Shown: positions 35,203 to 45,399 of the stretch, piece by piece | How positions within the stretch are numbered: the stretch's first letter is position 1 | How the letters are laid out: each line of letters begins with the position of its first letter | NCBI GenBank assembly: GCA_009746045.1 | Contig: RPFO01000022.1 | Coordinates: 993,899 to 1,057,898 of the forward strand | Origin: Mesostigma viride | Taxonomy: Eukaryota > Streptophyta > Mesostigmatophyceae > Mesostigmatales > Mesostigmataceae | Reading direction: 5' to 3' | Length of the DNA: 64,000 nucleotides | Notes under the pieces: generated by a model | Seen by the model: only the letters and a program-made list of their open reading frames with translations | What the model was told of the DNA's origin: nothing | Database searches by the model: none | Position numbers and translations under genes: made by a program

Positions 35203-35676
35203 GTGAGTGAATAATTGCCATGTCGTTTAAATCCTTGTGCACGTGCTGCCCGTTTGGTTCCTCTGCACGGCTTTGCCCGGTTGGCAGATGAGCTGGCTCA
35301 TGGGAACTCATACGCAGAGCCAAGGAGAGACAAGGCAAGCACGGCCTCGAGGGTGATAACCTGATGAATAGGTGGGCGTCACTCGTCTTGAGAGGAGGCC
35401 CGGACGCTTCCCACATGTGGACAGTACCTTTTGTGATGGGGAAAGTTGTAGGCTCGTGAAAGCGAATGGTTGTCAGATGTAAGCCCTGAGTCGCTGAGGT
35501 GACCAGGCAGTCAATGTGGGATCTAATGAATGTATGACTTTGGGTTGCACTGGATATGTTCAGCAGTCATCCCTGTACGCAGTGGCTTTGTGATGTACTG
35601 CATTTTTGCGTGTAAGCAAATTCGAAGATGGCCGGCTGATCCCCATATGAAGTGAGACAACCATATGTACCCTGAA

Positions 35677-35979
35677 CAAGTCTCGCGTGCAGACACGTGT
35701 GTAGTACTCCTACACACAGATCTCGAGTGATTTATCTAGTACCAAATCCGAAAGGCTTGCATCACTCCCCGGACAGGAGAACTTTTGCGGATGACTGTAG
35801 GTGTAAGTTGGCGATGCCATGGTAACCGGAGACGTCCGTCCTATAGTCAGCAAAATTGGTGCGAGAGGTCCCCAGTTCGATTCCGGTCGGATTCATTTGC
35901 AGATCGCGTTTTTCCGCGTTTTCCGCGGCCCGGTACTGAACGCAAATGGTTTTCACCTTTGCGGAGTGCCTGATCAAAT
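35677..35979 (+). mobile_element. tRNA-like SINE, near full-length
   Basis: About 300 bp from ACAAGTCTCGCGTGCAGACA to GCGGAGTGCCTGATCAAA. The central part carries an A-box-like TGGTAACCGG and a B-box-like CAGTTCGATTCCGG about 55 bp further on, as in tRNA-derived SINEs. The copy at 36755 matches along its whole length. Partial minus-strand copies lie at 60491, 61270, 61526 and 62269, and a diverged one near 37930. It has no open reading frame of its own. Confidence 0.65.
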
Positions 35980-36225
35980 ATGTACCCAGGTGCTTGTTTA
36001 CTAAAAATTTGGTCGACGTTGTTTACTATCAACACGACCATGTGTTGTATGGTGCAAGCGACCCATTGTCACACAGATCTACGCGCCCTGCAGTATGTCA
36101 CGGGGCGCATGTGTAGGTGGATGACTGGATGTTCGATACGCTTTAGTGCATCATGGTGGCCTCGACCCTTATGACATGACTTGTAAGTTTATCACAGGGA
36201 GATTATCACAGGATAGTCATTAATT

Positions 36226-36660
36226 AATTAGGAACATGACTCCGTTGGGAGTAAATGTAGCACATACCCCTGAGAAGGGGCATATGGCTTCTAATACGCT
36301 CTTGGCTACTTCCTGCAGGTGGGGGAATGTAAACTGCCACCTACTCTGGGTGCACGAAGTGCACCTGCCCACCACTGTAGTCAGGCACCTACTACCTGGG
36401 CGCCGACAGAGGGGGGAAGATCGTCATGGCCAGACAATGGCTAGAGCGTGGCATCTCAGCATCTGGAGAGCAGCTCTCTGCGTGGGCACAGCATAGCTAA
36501 ATAAAGCTAGGCATCATCTGGTGTGTGGCACATCACAGGCACACATGTACATGGTTAAATAATGCTAAGGCATCAGCTGGTAGGGGGGGCATAATTAATT
36601 AATTAATTAATTAGACTCGTGCTCCCGTTGGGGAGTCAAATTAAAATTAAATTAAATTAA
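36226..36660 (-). repeat. ORF1-element tail type B followed by tail type A/C end
   Basis: 36226-36530 is a minus-strand copy of the ORF1-element 3' UTR ending ACTCCCAACGGAGT. 36590-36660 holds TTAA repeats next to the A/C-type terminal hairpin (GACTCGTGCTCCCGTTGGGGAGTC) in the same orientation. These are ends of different elements stacked side by side. Confidence 0.7.
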
Positions 36661-36754
36661 ATTAAATTATAACATGCCGCCGTGGGGAGGTCATGTAGCA
36701 CATATTCCATGATGGAGTCAAATGTTGGGGGCATAATAGGCCCGTACATGTACA

Positions 36755-37050
36755 ACAAGTCTCGAGTGGACACGTGTGTAGTACTCCTACACACACAGAT
36801 CTCGAATGATTTATCTAGTGCAAAATCCGAATGGCTTGCATCACTCCCCGGGAAGGAGAACTTTTGCGGTTGGACTGTAGGTGTCAGCTGGTGATGCCTT
36901 AGGATCAGGAGACGTCCGTCCTATAGTCAGCAAAAGTTGGTGCGAGAGGTCCCCAGTTCGATTCCGGCCTGGATTCATTTGCAGATCGTGTTTTCCGCGG
37001 ACCGGCACTGAACGCAAATGGTTTTCACCTTTGCGGCGTGCCAAATCAGA
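36755..37050 (+). mobile_element. tRNA-like SINE, second near full-length copy
   Basis: Matches 35677-35979 along its length with scattered substitutions, for example CCGGCCTGGATT for CCGGTCGGATT after the B-box-like CAGTTCGATTCC. It ends near GCGGCGTGCCAAATCAGA. Confidence 0.65.
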
Positions 37051-37089
37051 ATGTACAAGACCACGGCTAGGCCTTACTATTCTACACTA

Positions 37090-37590
37090 CTACTGCTGTA
37101 TTCCCCTAAGCTGGGCTGTCTGGAGGTGCTGGGGCCGCGGGGGTTGCGTGCGCCAGGGCTTGTGGCCGACGTAGATGACCGCCGCCTTCCAGTACACCGG
37201 CTTCCCGGCCGCCGCGGTCTGCCGGAGCTGTCCAGGCAGGTTGGCCATAGCTCCCGTCGCCGTTGTTGCTGCGCCATGGTCAAGTCGTCGTCCAGGGTGA
37301 AGGGAGTCTTCTCTAGCCGCTTGCGGCGTCTGAGAAAAGAAATCTTGTCCGCCGGGTTCAATTGTTTAGTGAGTTCTAAGAAGCGGGGGCGCCCCAGCCT
37401 TACCCCACGTACGGGCGGGGAAGACGGTGGGCGGACCAGCTCGATCTCACCAGTAAGGCCCATGAGACCAAGGATTTCTCTCTCAAACGCACGTGCAAGC
37501 TTCTCGTCCGGAATTCTCACCGTCCACCAGGTCGAAGCTCTTGACGATGACGTTGAGGTTGCGCTTGGCGAGCAAGCCGGATAGTCATAG
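37090..37590 (-). pseudogene. C-terminal fragment of retroelement ORF1
   Basis: Minus-strand reading KLARAFEREILGLMGLTGEI, then KISFLRRRKRLEKTPFTLDD and AQQQRRRELWPTCLDSSGRP. It matches the C-terminal half of the 334-codon ORF1 at 59345. The part after ELWPT is frameshifted and the N-terminus is absent. It lies upstream, in element orientation, of the tail-B copy at 36226, with a SINE between them. Confidence 0.75.
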
Positions 37591-37679
37591 GGAGCCTGGA
37601 TAACTGCGCACGGACACGAAGTTGCTATCTGACCAGACCGTGGCACCTGGCCGGATGGAATGATCTCGAGATCATGGAT

Positions 37680-38235
37680 GGTTATGAAAACAAAGAAACG
37701 TCAAGGTAAAAGAAAAAAGTTAAAAGTTAAAAAAATAAATAAGATGATAGTAATAAAAAAAGATATATTATGGCTTGATCAAATAGATCCATAATTCCAT
37801 TAACATCCCCATCTACGCATCTCGAGGACTTTTGCTCATGTTCGTGAACGACACAGTCTACGCGGTCTGATTCAGCCACGTGGTAAACCAGTTTCACACG
37901 TAATCTCGATACCTTTGGTATTGTGTGGACGTCGGTACATGTGTATATAGTACTCAGGTACGCACCAAAATCTCGAACGTAGTGTATCTAGCACGATTTC
38001 TGAATTACTGGCACCACTCTCCGATCATAAGTTTTTTTCGCAGTTGGGCTGTATACATCCGTAGCTTGGGATGCCTCAGTTCGGATCAGCAGGAGACCCA
38101 TGTAGCCACAGAATCATGCCCTCTGTCCAGAGCTAGGTCCTAGTTCGGAATTTCGAGTCCGCGTGTTGGAGCTATATACTGGAACTTTCGCGTTTTTCGC
38201 GTCCCGGCGCTCGGTGCAGCATATAGTTTAAATAC
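37680..38235. other. AT-rich DNA with a diverged SINE copy
   Basis: 37680-37790 is an A-rich, low-complexity stretch. From ~37930 to 38225 the order of landmarks resembles the SINE: a GTACTC-type start, ATCTCGAACGTAGTGTATCTAG, TTTCGAGTCC, and TTTCGCGTTTTTCGCGTCCCGG near the end. The match is weak and the copy old. Confidence 0.35.
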
Positions 38236-38239
38236 TATT

Positions 38240-38640
38240 TGTTGCTTGCCTCGACAACATTAATATGGTGGGCTTGTGGTGACAAGTACATTAATGGTCG
38301 GCTGTCCGCCTTCCCTGCGCGCGGGGTAAGGCTGGCCCGGCTCCCCTGCTCCTTAATTACCTTTAAGTACATGGCGGATAAGCGAGCTGTTGTTTCATGC
38401 CGCAAGAAGCTCGATCTCAGGGACTTCCTACACGCTGGACGACGACTTGACCCTCGCACAGCAACAGCGGCGACAGGAGCTATGGCCGGCGGACCTATAC
38501 CTCCAGCTCGATCCGGCAGAGGTCCCGCATGGGGCCAGGAAACCAGTATACCTGAGGGGTTTCCGAGTCATCCACGTCGACCACAAGCCCTGGCCAGCAG
38601 GCATGCTGGACCCCCTGCCACCCAAGCAATCCCAGTCTAG
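38240..38640 (+). pseudogene. C-terminal fragment of retroelement ORF1, plus strand
   Basis: After PARGVRLARLPC and TFKYMADKRAV, a shift in frame leads to YTLDDDLTLAQQQRRQELWP and GARKPVYLRGFRVIHVDHKP, the C-terminal signature of the ORF1 family. It lacks the N-terminal half and is frameshifted near 38425, so it cannot be functional. Confidence 0.75.
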
Positions 38641-38836
38641 GGAATTTACAGCAGTAGTGTACATAGATTAGTTGACCAGGCTAAGCTTAGCAAGTGGCCC
38701 ATGCCTATTATTATGCGATTGTGCACCTATAATTAATTAATTCAACTTTGATTGCTTGTGCACCTGGGACTCACCACGGATGATCAATTAATGCATCAAT
38801 GCATTAAGAATGTAGCCATAGTCATCCCTGCGCCTA

Positions 38837-39805
38837 TATATATTAAAAATATAATTACTTACAACAGAGTGAAATCACTCAAACCAAAGCAAACGCCCAG
38901 CTATAAACCTATATACAGAGCCATGTCAAAGCTCTATACTACGATAAGACCAATGGAAACGCCTAACGGGAGGAACCTAATAGCCCTGCTGCACCGCAAA
39001 ATCAGCCCGTAAAATATATATAGAGCTTGTTCCGGCCGGGCGGCCTTGTGGTAGCTGTGGGCAGCCGCTGGATCCCACGGGGACTCACTACCTTTCCTGC
39101 ATGGGGGGCCAACAGAATCAGAATTGGTATTTGTATTTGCACACTGTCCTCCTGACGGTGGTGCTCGCCATGATTCGGTCGGTTTTCCCCCACGCGAACA
39201 TCCGGTCCGAGGATGCGGATGGCGCTGCCTTCTATTCCCCCAACCACCGGCCTGACATCGTGGTGCTGGACTTTGAGGGGGGTGGCCGGCATCTGCTTAT
39301 TGACGTTTCGGTGGCGCGGCCCTTGGCTCTTAGCCACGTGGCTGGGGCCTCCCTCACGGCAGGTTACACGGCGGACCGGGCGGAGCGGGCCAAGCTCCTG
39401 GCCTACGGCGACGTCGGGCACCATCGTGTGGTGCCCTTTGTCCTGGAGGAGTTTGGGGCCATGGGGCCCCTGACCTCCGCCTTCTTCAAGGAGTGTTGCC
39501 GGCTCCGGGAGGACCGGCTGGACCTGGAGGGCCAGCGGGCCCCATGGTCGGCGCGGACCTGGACGTCATATTGGCGTCAGCGCTTGTCGGTGGCGCTGAC
39601 TCGGGCCATGGCTGACATCATGCTCCGCCGTACGCGGGCTGATTTTGCGGTGCAGCAGGGCTATTAGGTTCCTCCCGTTAGGCGTTTCCATTGGTCTTAT
39701 CGTAGTATAGAGCTTTGACATGGCTCTGTATATAGGTTTATAGCTGGGCGTTTGCTTTGGTTTGAGTGATTTCACTCTGTTGTAAGTAATTATATTTTTA
39801 ATATA
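38837..39805 (+). mobile_element. REL-type LINE fragment with inverted copies of its 3' end
   Basis: 39030-39805 is the 3' part of a LINE (endonuclease plus 3' UTR ending ATTTTTAATATATA). 38837-39003 is an inverted copy of its last ~165 bp, from the final codons through the 3' UTR. The fragment is thus bounded by inverted repeats. The same forward segment recurs at 45478-46275. This could arise from head-to-head insertions or from an inversion during target-primed synthesis. Confidence 0.8.
39041..39667 (+). pseudogene. Restriction-like endonuclease domain of a LINE, 5'-truncated
   Basis: Open frame containing NIRSEDADGAAFYSP, HRPDIVVLD and HLLIDVSVARPL, which fits the PD-(D/E)XK nuclease of R2-like LINEs, with catalytic Asp residues in RPD and IDV. 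It ends RTRADFAVQQGY, then TAG. The reverse transcriptase portion is absent. It is nearly identical to the copy at 45478 and related to the C-terminus of the longer protein at 40018-42165. Confidence 0.8.
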
Positions 39806-42165
39806 TATTCATTGAGAATGATAGATTACGGAGGTGAGATAGGCATGCAACATAAGGAAAAACCCGATAACTGGGAGAATAACCCTAAAGAAATTAATAG
39901 TAATCTGACACAGACATCCAAGGATCACGCCAGCGGCACAAGGTACAACTAACTAGACATCACAAAACTACACGCAGCAACAGCGCTGCTGGCCCACCAT
40001 GCAGGCCTGGAAGGGATCTAGACCGCATGGGTCGCGACAAAGTCGGCCCGGGTGCGGCGGAATAACACATCAGCCACGGTGCGAGTGAGGGCGAGTGACA
40101 GGCGCTGCCGCCAATACGAGGACCACGTGCGGGCCGACCACGGGGCGGTCTGACCCTCGAGGTCGAGGCGGTCTTCACGGCGCTGGCAGCACTCGTGGAA
40201 AAACTCCGCTGTCTTGGGGCCCATGGCCCCGAACTCCTCAAGGACAAAGGGGATGACCCGGTGGGGCCCCACATTGCCGTAGGAGGCAAACTTGTCGCGC
40301 TCAGCCACAGCGGCAGCAGCGCCGGCATCCACAGCCGCCCGGAGGATGTGGCGACCGGAAAGCGGCCGAGCCACGGAGACATCGATGAGCAGGTGGCAAC
40401 CCTGCCCGTCGTAGTCAAGCACGGTAATGTCGGGGCGGTGGTTGGGTGAGTAGAGGGCGGCCCCATCCGCGTCCTCGCACTTGATGGTGGAGTGGGGAAA
40501 GACCGACCGAACCATGGCACACACCACCCGGAGGAGAGCGGTATGGAGATAGAGGAACCAGTTCTGGTTCTGCTGGCCACCCATGCACGCGATGTAGTGC
40601 GTCCCAGTAGTATCCAGAGCAAGCCCGCAGCTGCCGCAGGACGCACCCGCCGTGATGAGAGGTTGCGGGGCAAAGAGCTGGTGGCGGAGAGCGATGGCGT
40701 AAAGGGCCGGAACCAGCGTGAACAAAGGGCTCATGGGGAGGGCGCGCAGGAATGCGGACCCCACGCTCCCCTCAAGGGAAACGGAGTGAAGCCAAGCCTT
40801 CCCCTGATCGTTCAAGCTCGCATGCAGACCCATCCAGTCGGCACAGTGTAGTATACCCGCGTAGGTCTTTTGTTGTTTTTCATGAACGCAGGCAGGGAAG
40901 ACACTAGGACTGACGACAGTAGACACGCCGGGCGTGCCCCGGGGCAGGCGACGGTGGACGGCCTGAGCGGGGCGGACGAGGTCGCAAGCCTGCTGGATCC
41001 CGAGGTAAGAATCCTGCACAGCCTGCACAAAGGGGAAGGGGGATGGGGTGACCAAGTCGGGAATGGCGCTGACGGCGCTGGGGACCAACCGGCGGATCTC
41101 CGCCCAGGCCTGAGCAACAGAGCCAAGGAAGGCGGCGGGGGCGAGGCGGGCGGCGCGGGTGAGCCCACACCCGCCCATGCGGCAGGGGAGGGTGGCCAAG
41201 CGCATGGAGTGAGCTGGCAGGCTAGGGCCGGGGAGGAGCACCTGCAAGGCGGCCTGAATGCGCTCGTCATGGCCTTCCGCGGCAAGCCGCACCAAGTGGG
41301 GGGGAGCGCCACGGAGCCAGTGAACCACCCGCGGGTGGGCGCAAAACCACAGGAGGAGCCCTTTGGTCTGGGGGTCCTTGAGGCGCGCCCAAGTCTCGAG
41401 GACATGGGTGCGCTGTTCCACGGTGGCCCGGAGCTCCTCTTCGACGTAGTCAGGGTCACCCACAGGGACGCCTAGGCACGAGAAACCACGCGCCCGCGCC
41501 AATGCCCCCGGGATAGCCGCGGGGAAGCCAGAGCAGTCCCCCTGGGGCGAAAAGACTGCACACTTGGGGAGGGTGAGCCGAAGGTTGATGGCCGCCATGG
41601 CCACTTCAAGGGCAGCCAGGGCGGCAACCACAGCGTCGGCCGGGCCAAGGGCATGGATATCGTCCATATAGGCGAGGAGCACGACATCCGGGTGCGCAGC
41701 GTGGACACCTTGGAGAGCCTTGTGCAGCGGGGCAGACAGGTAAAAGGGGCCGAGGGGGTCACCTTGCTGGGTTCCCGTGCGGGAAGCGATGTCGGCGAAC
41801 GTCCCATCCTCCATGAGGAAGGAGAGTTGAGTGGGGTCGCCGTAGCAGGCTGCTGTCCACGCAAGAAGGTCAGGGAACGCCTCGCCGACGGCCTCAAAGA
41901 TGCTAGCCTTGGTGACAGCATTGAACGCATTGTGGCAATCCACCTTCAGCGCCACATGGGTCGGATGCGTCTCGAGGTAGGCCTGAACTGTGTGCACGAT
42001 GATGTCGCTGCCCCCTTTGGTGGCGACGCCAAGCTGGGCCGCGACGGACTCCTCAGTATCACTCCGGTTGGGGCAGAAGTAGGCGCGAAACTCGGGAGCC
42101 TTTTGGCGACAAATGACCTTACTCACCAGCTTGCGTAGGACCTCGCCGCAAGCATTTTTTAATAT
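39806..42165 (-). mobile_element. REL-type non-LTR retrotransposon, 5'-truncated
   Basis: Minus-strand element with a ~210-bp 3' UTR (40017-39806) ending in GCATGCCTATCTCACCTCCG and TCATTCTCAATGAATATATA. Its coding region runs from 40018. At 42165 the sequence switches within a few bases to a plus-strand ORF1 fragment, so two elements abut 5'-to-5'. At 39805 it abuts another REL LINE fragment tail-to-tail. Confidence 0.8.
40018..42165 (-). CDS. LINE polyprotein: reverse transcriptase plus restriction-like endonuclease
   Basis: A continuous frame of about 715 codons. The N-terminal part is a reverse transcriptase: CGEVLRKLVSKVICRQ (block 1), LKVDCHNAFNAVTK (motif A), SRTGTQQGDPLGPFYLSAPL (motif B), LLAYMDDIHALGPAD (motif C, YMDD) and LRLTLPKCAVFSP (motif D). 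The C-terminal part has a CCHC zinc knuckle (CGSCGLALDTTGTHYIAC) followed by NHRPDITVLDYDG and HLLIDVSVARPL, a PD-(D/E)XK nuclease as in R2/NeSL-like LINEs. Only the reading frame upstream of block 1 is missing. No internal stop is seen, so the copy is young, but the truncated 5' end makes it non-autonomous. Exact clade is uncertain. Confidence 0.85.
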   Translation of the reverse strand: MLKNACGEVLRKLVSKVICRQKAPEFRAYFCPNRSDTEESVAAQLGVATKGGSDIIVHTVQAYLETHPTHVALKVDCHNAFNAVTKASIFEAVGEAFPDLLAWTAACYGDPTQLSFLMEDGTFADIASRTGTQQGDPLGPFYLSAPLHKALQGVHAAHPDVVLLAYMDDIHALGPADAVVAALAALEVAMAAINLRLTLPKCAVFSPQGDCSGFPAAIPGALARARGFSCLGVPVGDPDYVEEELRATVEQRTHVLETWARLKDPQTKGLLLWFCAHPRVVHWLRGAPPHLVRLAAEGHDERIQAALQVLLPGPSLPAHSMRLATLPCRMGGCGLTRAARLAPAAFLGSVAQAWAEIRRLVPSAVSAIPDLVTPSPFPFVQAVQDSYLGIQQACDLVRPAQAVHRRLPRGTPGVSTVVSPSVFPACVHEKQQKTYAGILHCADWMGLHASLNDQGKAWLHSVSLEGSVGSAFLRALPMSPLFTLVPALYAIALRHQLFAPQPLITAGASCGSCGLALDTTGTHYIACMGGQQNQNWFLYLHTALLRVVCAMVRSVFPHSTIKCEDADGAALYSPNHRPDITVLDYDGQGCHLLIDVSVARPLSGRHILRAAVDAGAAAAVAERDKFASYGNVGPHRVIPFVLEEFGAMGPKTAEFFHECCQRREDRLDLEGQTAPWSARTWSSYWRQRLSLALTRTVADVLFRRTRADFVATHAV

Positions 42166-42172
42166 AAGAAGC

Positions 42173-42818
42173 TTGAGGCCATCACCGCCCACACCGAGGC
42201 CCTGGCCACACAGGTCCCCAAGATAGCGGAGCAGACGGCCACCATTGCATCCCAGCCACCCCGGCAGGATGCTGGCGACCTCCCGCCGCTCTCCTACGCG
42301 GACCTGCTGCGGTCAGCGACCGCCTCCACCACCGACGCCATCGCCACAAAGCTCCAGGAGCTGGAGGACCACCGCCAGGCCCAGCAACGGGAGGTCACCG
42401 ATCGCGCTCGCCGCGAGTGCCGAGTGGTGCTACGTCGCTTCCCCAGCCAGGTGAGACGTCAACCTCTCTTGCTGACGAGCTCAAGAACCAGCTTCTTACC
42501 CTCATGGGCCTGGTAGGTGAGGTAGAACTGCGTGGGTGCCACCGCCTTCCCCACTCACGGGACAAGGCGGCTCCCCCACCAGTCCTACTCACCTTCTCCT
42601 CCCCTGAGGATAAGCAGCGGTTCCTCTCTCGTCGCAAGCGGTTGCACGACCTCACCTGGACGCTGGATGACGACCTCACCCCCGCTCAGCAACAGCAGCG
42701 ACGCGACCTGTGGCCGGAATACCTCCGCCATAAGCAGGACCCCCAGAAGCCCAAGGTGTACTGGAGGGGCGGGGACCTGATGATCAACCACAAGATGTGG
42801 ACGCCCCCAGCGGGCTAG
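42173..42818 (+). pseudogene. C-terminal half of retroelement ORF1
   Basis: Plus-strand reading EALATQVPKIAEQTATIASQ, then LSYADLLRSATASTTDAIAT, a frameshift near 42450, then SLADELKNQLLTLMGLVGEV, LTWTLDDDLTPAQQQQRRDL and VYWRGGDLMINHKMWTPPAG with a stop at 42816-42818. It resembles the L1 ORF1p C-terminal region (QDLSP..RRELWP). The N-terminal third is missing. It is followed directly by a 3' UTR and TTAA tail, with no reverse transcriptase between. Confidence 0.75.
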
Positions 42819-43235
42819 AATAGCAATAGCCCTAGCTTGTAACCATTGGCGTCACTGCCGCTAAGGCAGCCATGCCTAGAATGTTGCCTAGCTGTGCCAA
42901 CACACCTAGTCACGTGCCGCCAACGCACGGTACACAACCAGCCATAGCCTAGTCCTAGTACAGCCATGCTACGCCCTGGCTATGTTCAGATTACTTGCCC
43001 ACGCTCCTTGCTATGATATGCTCACATGGGTCTTATTGCACCCACAGTTTGCCGGATCGTTAGCCTGTCCTTTTAGCTAGCCGCGCCCGATTGCAGCTGT
43101 GGCATGCCTTTGGCATGAAGGAGACTGGGGGTCTCTGCCCTTTCTCCTGTAGTGCACACACAGGGATTAAAAGCACTTCGGTGCTCCGTGACTCCCCAAC
43201 GGGAGCACGAGTTTAATTAATTAATTAATTAATTT
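42819..43235 (+). repeat. 3' UTR (tail type C) of the ORF1 element
   Basis: 42955-43235 equals 25215-25490 almost base for base and ends in GGTGCTCCGTGACTCCCCAACGGGAGCAC plus TTAA repeats. Its position straight after an ORF1 stop codon shows that tail C belongs to an ORF1-bearing element. Confidence 0.85.
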
Positions 43236-43239
43236 TTTA

Positions 43240-43475
43240 ATATATATAGAGCTACTGACTACTCTCTGCTGAGACCCCATGCCCTAGCCATGGATTGTTC
43301 AGCCATGATGATCTTCCACCCTATATCAAGTGACTAGTCGATCTAGTGAGACAACTACCCTATGTCCGCACCTACTAGCTGCTGGAATAGTGGCCACCTG
43401 GCCGGTGCATGCAGGTGTACTTTGTGCACCCAGAGCAGGTGTAGTTTACACCCTACCCTTGCAGGAATTATTTTT
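43240..43475 (+). repeat. Diverged tail-B copy
   Basis: Read on the plus strand it contains CTGCTGAGACCCCATGCCCTAGCCAT and TGCACCCAGAGCAGGTGTAG, the complement of landmarks in the ORF1-element 3' UTR (tail B at 56024). The terminal hairpin end is missing or degraded. Confidence 0.55.
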
Positions 43476-43479
43476 TTTC

Positions 43480-45262
43480 GTGCTCCCGTTGGAGAGTAAT
43501 TAACTCGTGCTCCCCTTGGGGAGTCACGGAGCATTAACCCCGATGGCGGATGGATGGGTGGGTGCATGCAAACAGTCCTACCGGTCTACTAAGCTATCTA
43601 CATAAGCTACCTACGACATCTATCTAACAACAACTAACTACAACATCTATCTATACAGCATCACGCGGCCCTATAGGGGAGCTGCATGTCTGGCGTGCCT
43701 CCCGTGAGTTTGCACACGCGGGCGCTTCCCCACAGCGGGGGGCTCGTTGTCCTCTATGACCTGGGCCCACTTGGCCTTGTCCATCATCTTCTTCCAAATC
43801 ACGGAGAGGCCTAGGCCCCCCATGTCCTCTACTATAGCTGTTCTTTGAAGGTGCGGGCCTTGCGGCGTCTAACATCAGTCAGGGGGCCCGGCCCACGTTG
43901 AGGAGGTACCGGCCAGGCTGAGCTGGTCGCAGTCCTGCGGGGGGGCCACGTGAGGTGTCTACCTGGTTGGTGCGAGCTACCTAAGGTGCCCTACTAGCTG
44001 CACGCGCCGCTGCTTAATGGTGCTGGTGATATACCTGGCATGCCCTGGTACAGGTCCTCATTGCGGACATGAGCAGCATATCCTACTCTGAAAATGGAAC
44101 GCAGCATGTTGGTGACCGCGCCGTCCAGCTTGCGGGCCAGGTCGGCGGTGAGGGTCCACGTCTCGGCCCCATACGTGAGAACAGGAAGGACGAGGACCTT
44201 GAACAGGTCCAGTTTCTCGATCTTGCCCATGGGCTTTCGCCACAGGGCCCGGTACTGCCGTAACTTAGCGTGCCAGGCGAGGGAGATGCGATGGTCCACA
44301 TCAACCTCGCAGCTGGGGAGCAGGCTGCCCAGCAGCTTGACGCGGTCCCGATACAGGATCGCTCGAGAGCCGTCGAGGAGATAGAGGGGTGGCGGTGAGT
44401 GGGTGAGCCCAACCGCCAGGGCCTCTGTCTTCTTGCTGACCCGTCAAGCCCCACTGCACGGGCCTCGATAGCCAGGCAGTCAAGCCATGTCTGCACGTGC
44501 CCAGTGTCCTCGAAGAGGGTGGTGTCGTCTGCGTAGATGATGTCTGCCAGCCGAATCTTCGTGTCCGCTCCGCCATGCCAGAATTTGTTAGCGACCTGCA
44601 CACCTGGTTCCCTATACCCACGATGCGGGCAAATCGCTTGCGCGCCTGAATCATTACGTATTCGACCACAATAATGAACATGTATAGGGCGACAGCACGC
44701 AGCCCTGCATGCCACACACCCTATAGCTTCTGTAAAGGGCATGGTGGCGTGGTCCGCCGTAAGAAGTGCCGGCACCGAAGTGGTGGACCCTTCATACAGG
44801 TTGTGGATGACCGCAATAAGGCCCCGGGGCGGGGGATCCGGAACAGCTCGAGGATGTCCCAAAGCGCAGGCCAGAAAACCGAATCGAAGGCTTTGATATG
44901 AAGTCCACTAGCACAAGGTGCAAAGGGGACTCACCAGGCTGAAGGCGTTGCAGTTCCTCCACCAGTCGGCGAGTAGCGAAGAGCGCCTGTACTGTGTTGC
45001 GACCTGAACGGAAGCCGTGCTGAGTCTCGAGCTGAGGTGACCGTCCAGGGCCGTGCGCAGGCGGTTCAGGATGAGCCGCATAAGAAGCTTGAGGGCCGGG
45101 GGCACTTTGAATGCACACCCCTCTGTAGTTGCCGGGGTCGGCAGGCGACCCGGCCCTTGTTCTTGTACAGCATCGTGCGAAAACTGTGTTGCCAGGCCGC
45201 TGGAGGTGGTTGCGACGACAGCAGACTGAGGCGGTTGCAGGAAGTAGCCCACAATGTATTAA
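43480..45262 (-). mobile_element. RTE-like LINE copy 3, damaged, minus strand
   Basis: Minus-strand relative of copies 1 and 2, from the reverse transcriptase block before NYRGVCIQ (near 45240) to the 3' UTR and hairpin (43480-43545; TTAA tail replaced by a short T run). Many small insertions and deletions distinguish it from copies 1 and 2, for example RYRALWRKPMGKIEKLDLFK retained but YADD and the LVDF region in different frames. Confidence 0.85.
43990..45250 (-). pseudogene. Broken reverse transcriptase of LINE copy 3
   Basis: Fragments in three frames cover the non-LTR reverse transcriptase: LKLLMRLILNRLRTALDGHL, ALFATRRLVEELQRLQPGES, LADIIYADDTTLFEDTGHVQ, and DHRISLAWHAKLRQYRALWR through VLTYGAETWTLTADLARKLD. 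At least four frameshifts separate them. The copy is dead and older than copies 1 and 2. Confidence 0.85.
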
Positions 45263-45293
45263 AAGCCATACTGCCCCTTCTCAGGGATATGTG

Positions 45294-45376
45294 CTACATG
45301 TACTCCCAACGGAGATATCAAGGAGACAACGTATGGAGTGCAGGCCGGCCGGAAATCGGGAGAATCCGGACCATGG
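45294..45376 (+). repeat. Tail-B hairpin joined to an R200 fragment
   Basis: GTACTCCCAACGGAGATATC (tail B end, plus strand) runs straight into ATATCAAGGAGACAAC and then CGGAAATCGGGAGAATCCGG, the 5' part of R200. The join lies between LINE copy 3 and the next REL LINE fragment. Confidence 0.6.
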
Positions 45377-45399
45377 TATATATACCTTCGTGCTCTTCC

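Noticed and set aside
35847-36041. tRNA gene in the SINE
   Set aside because: B-box and T-loop are present, but the T-stem has mismatches and no acceptor stem closes, so it is a tRNA-derived repeat rather than a gene.
40195-41475. Several plus-strand frames opposite the REL-type LINE
   Set aside because: They are antisense shadows of the 40018-42165 reading frame.
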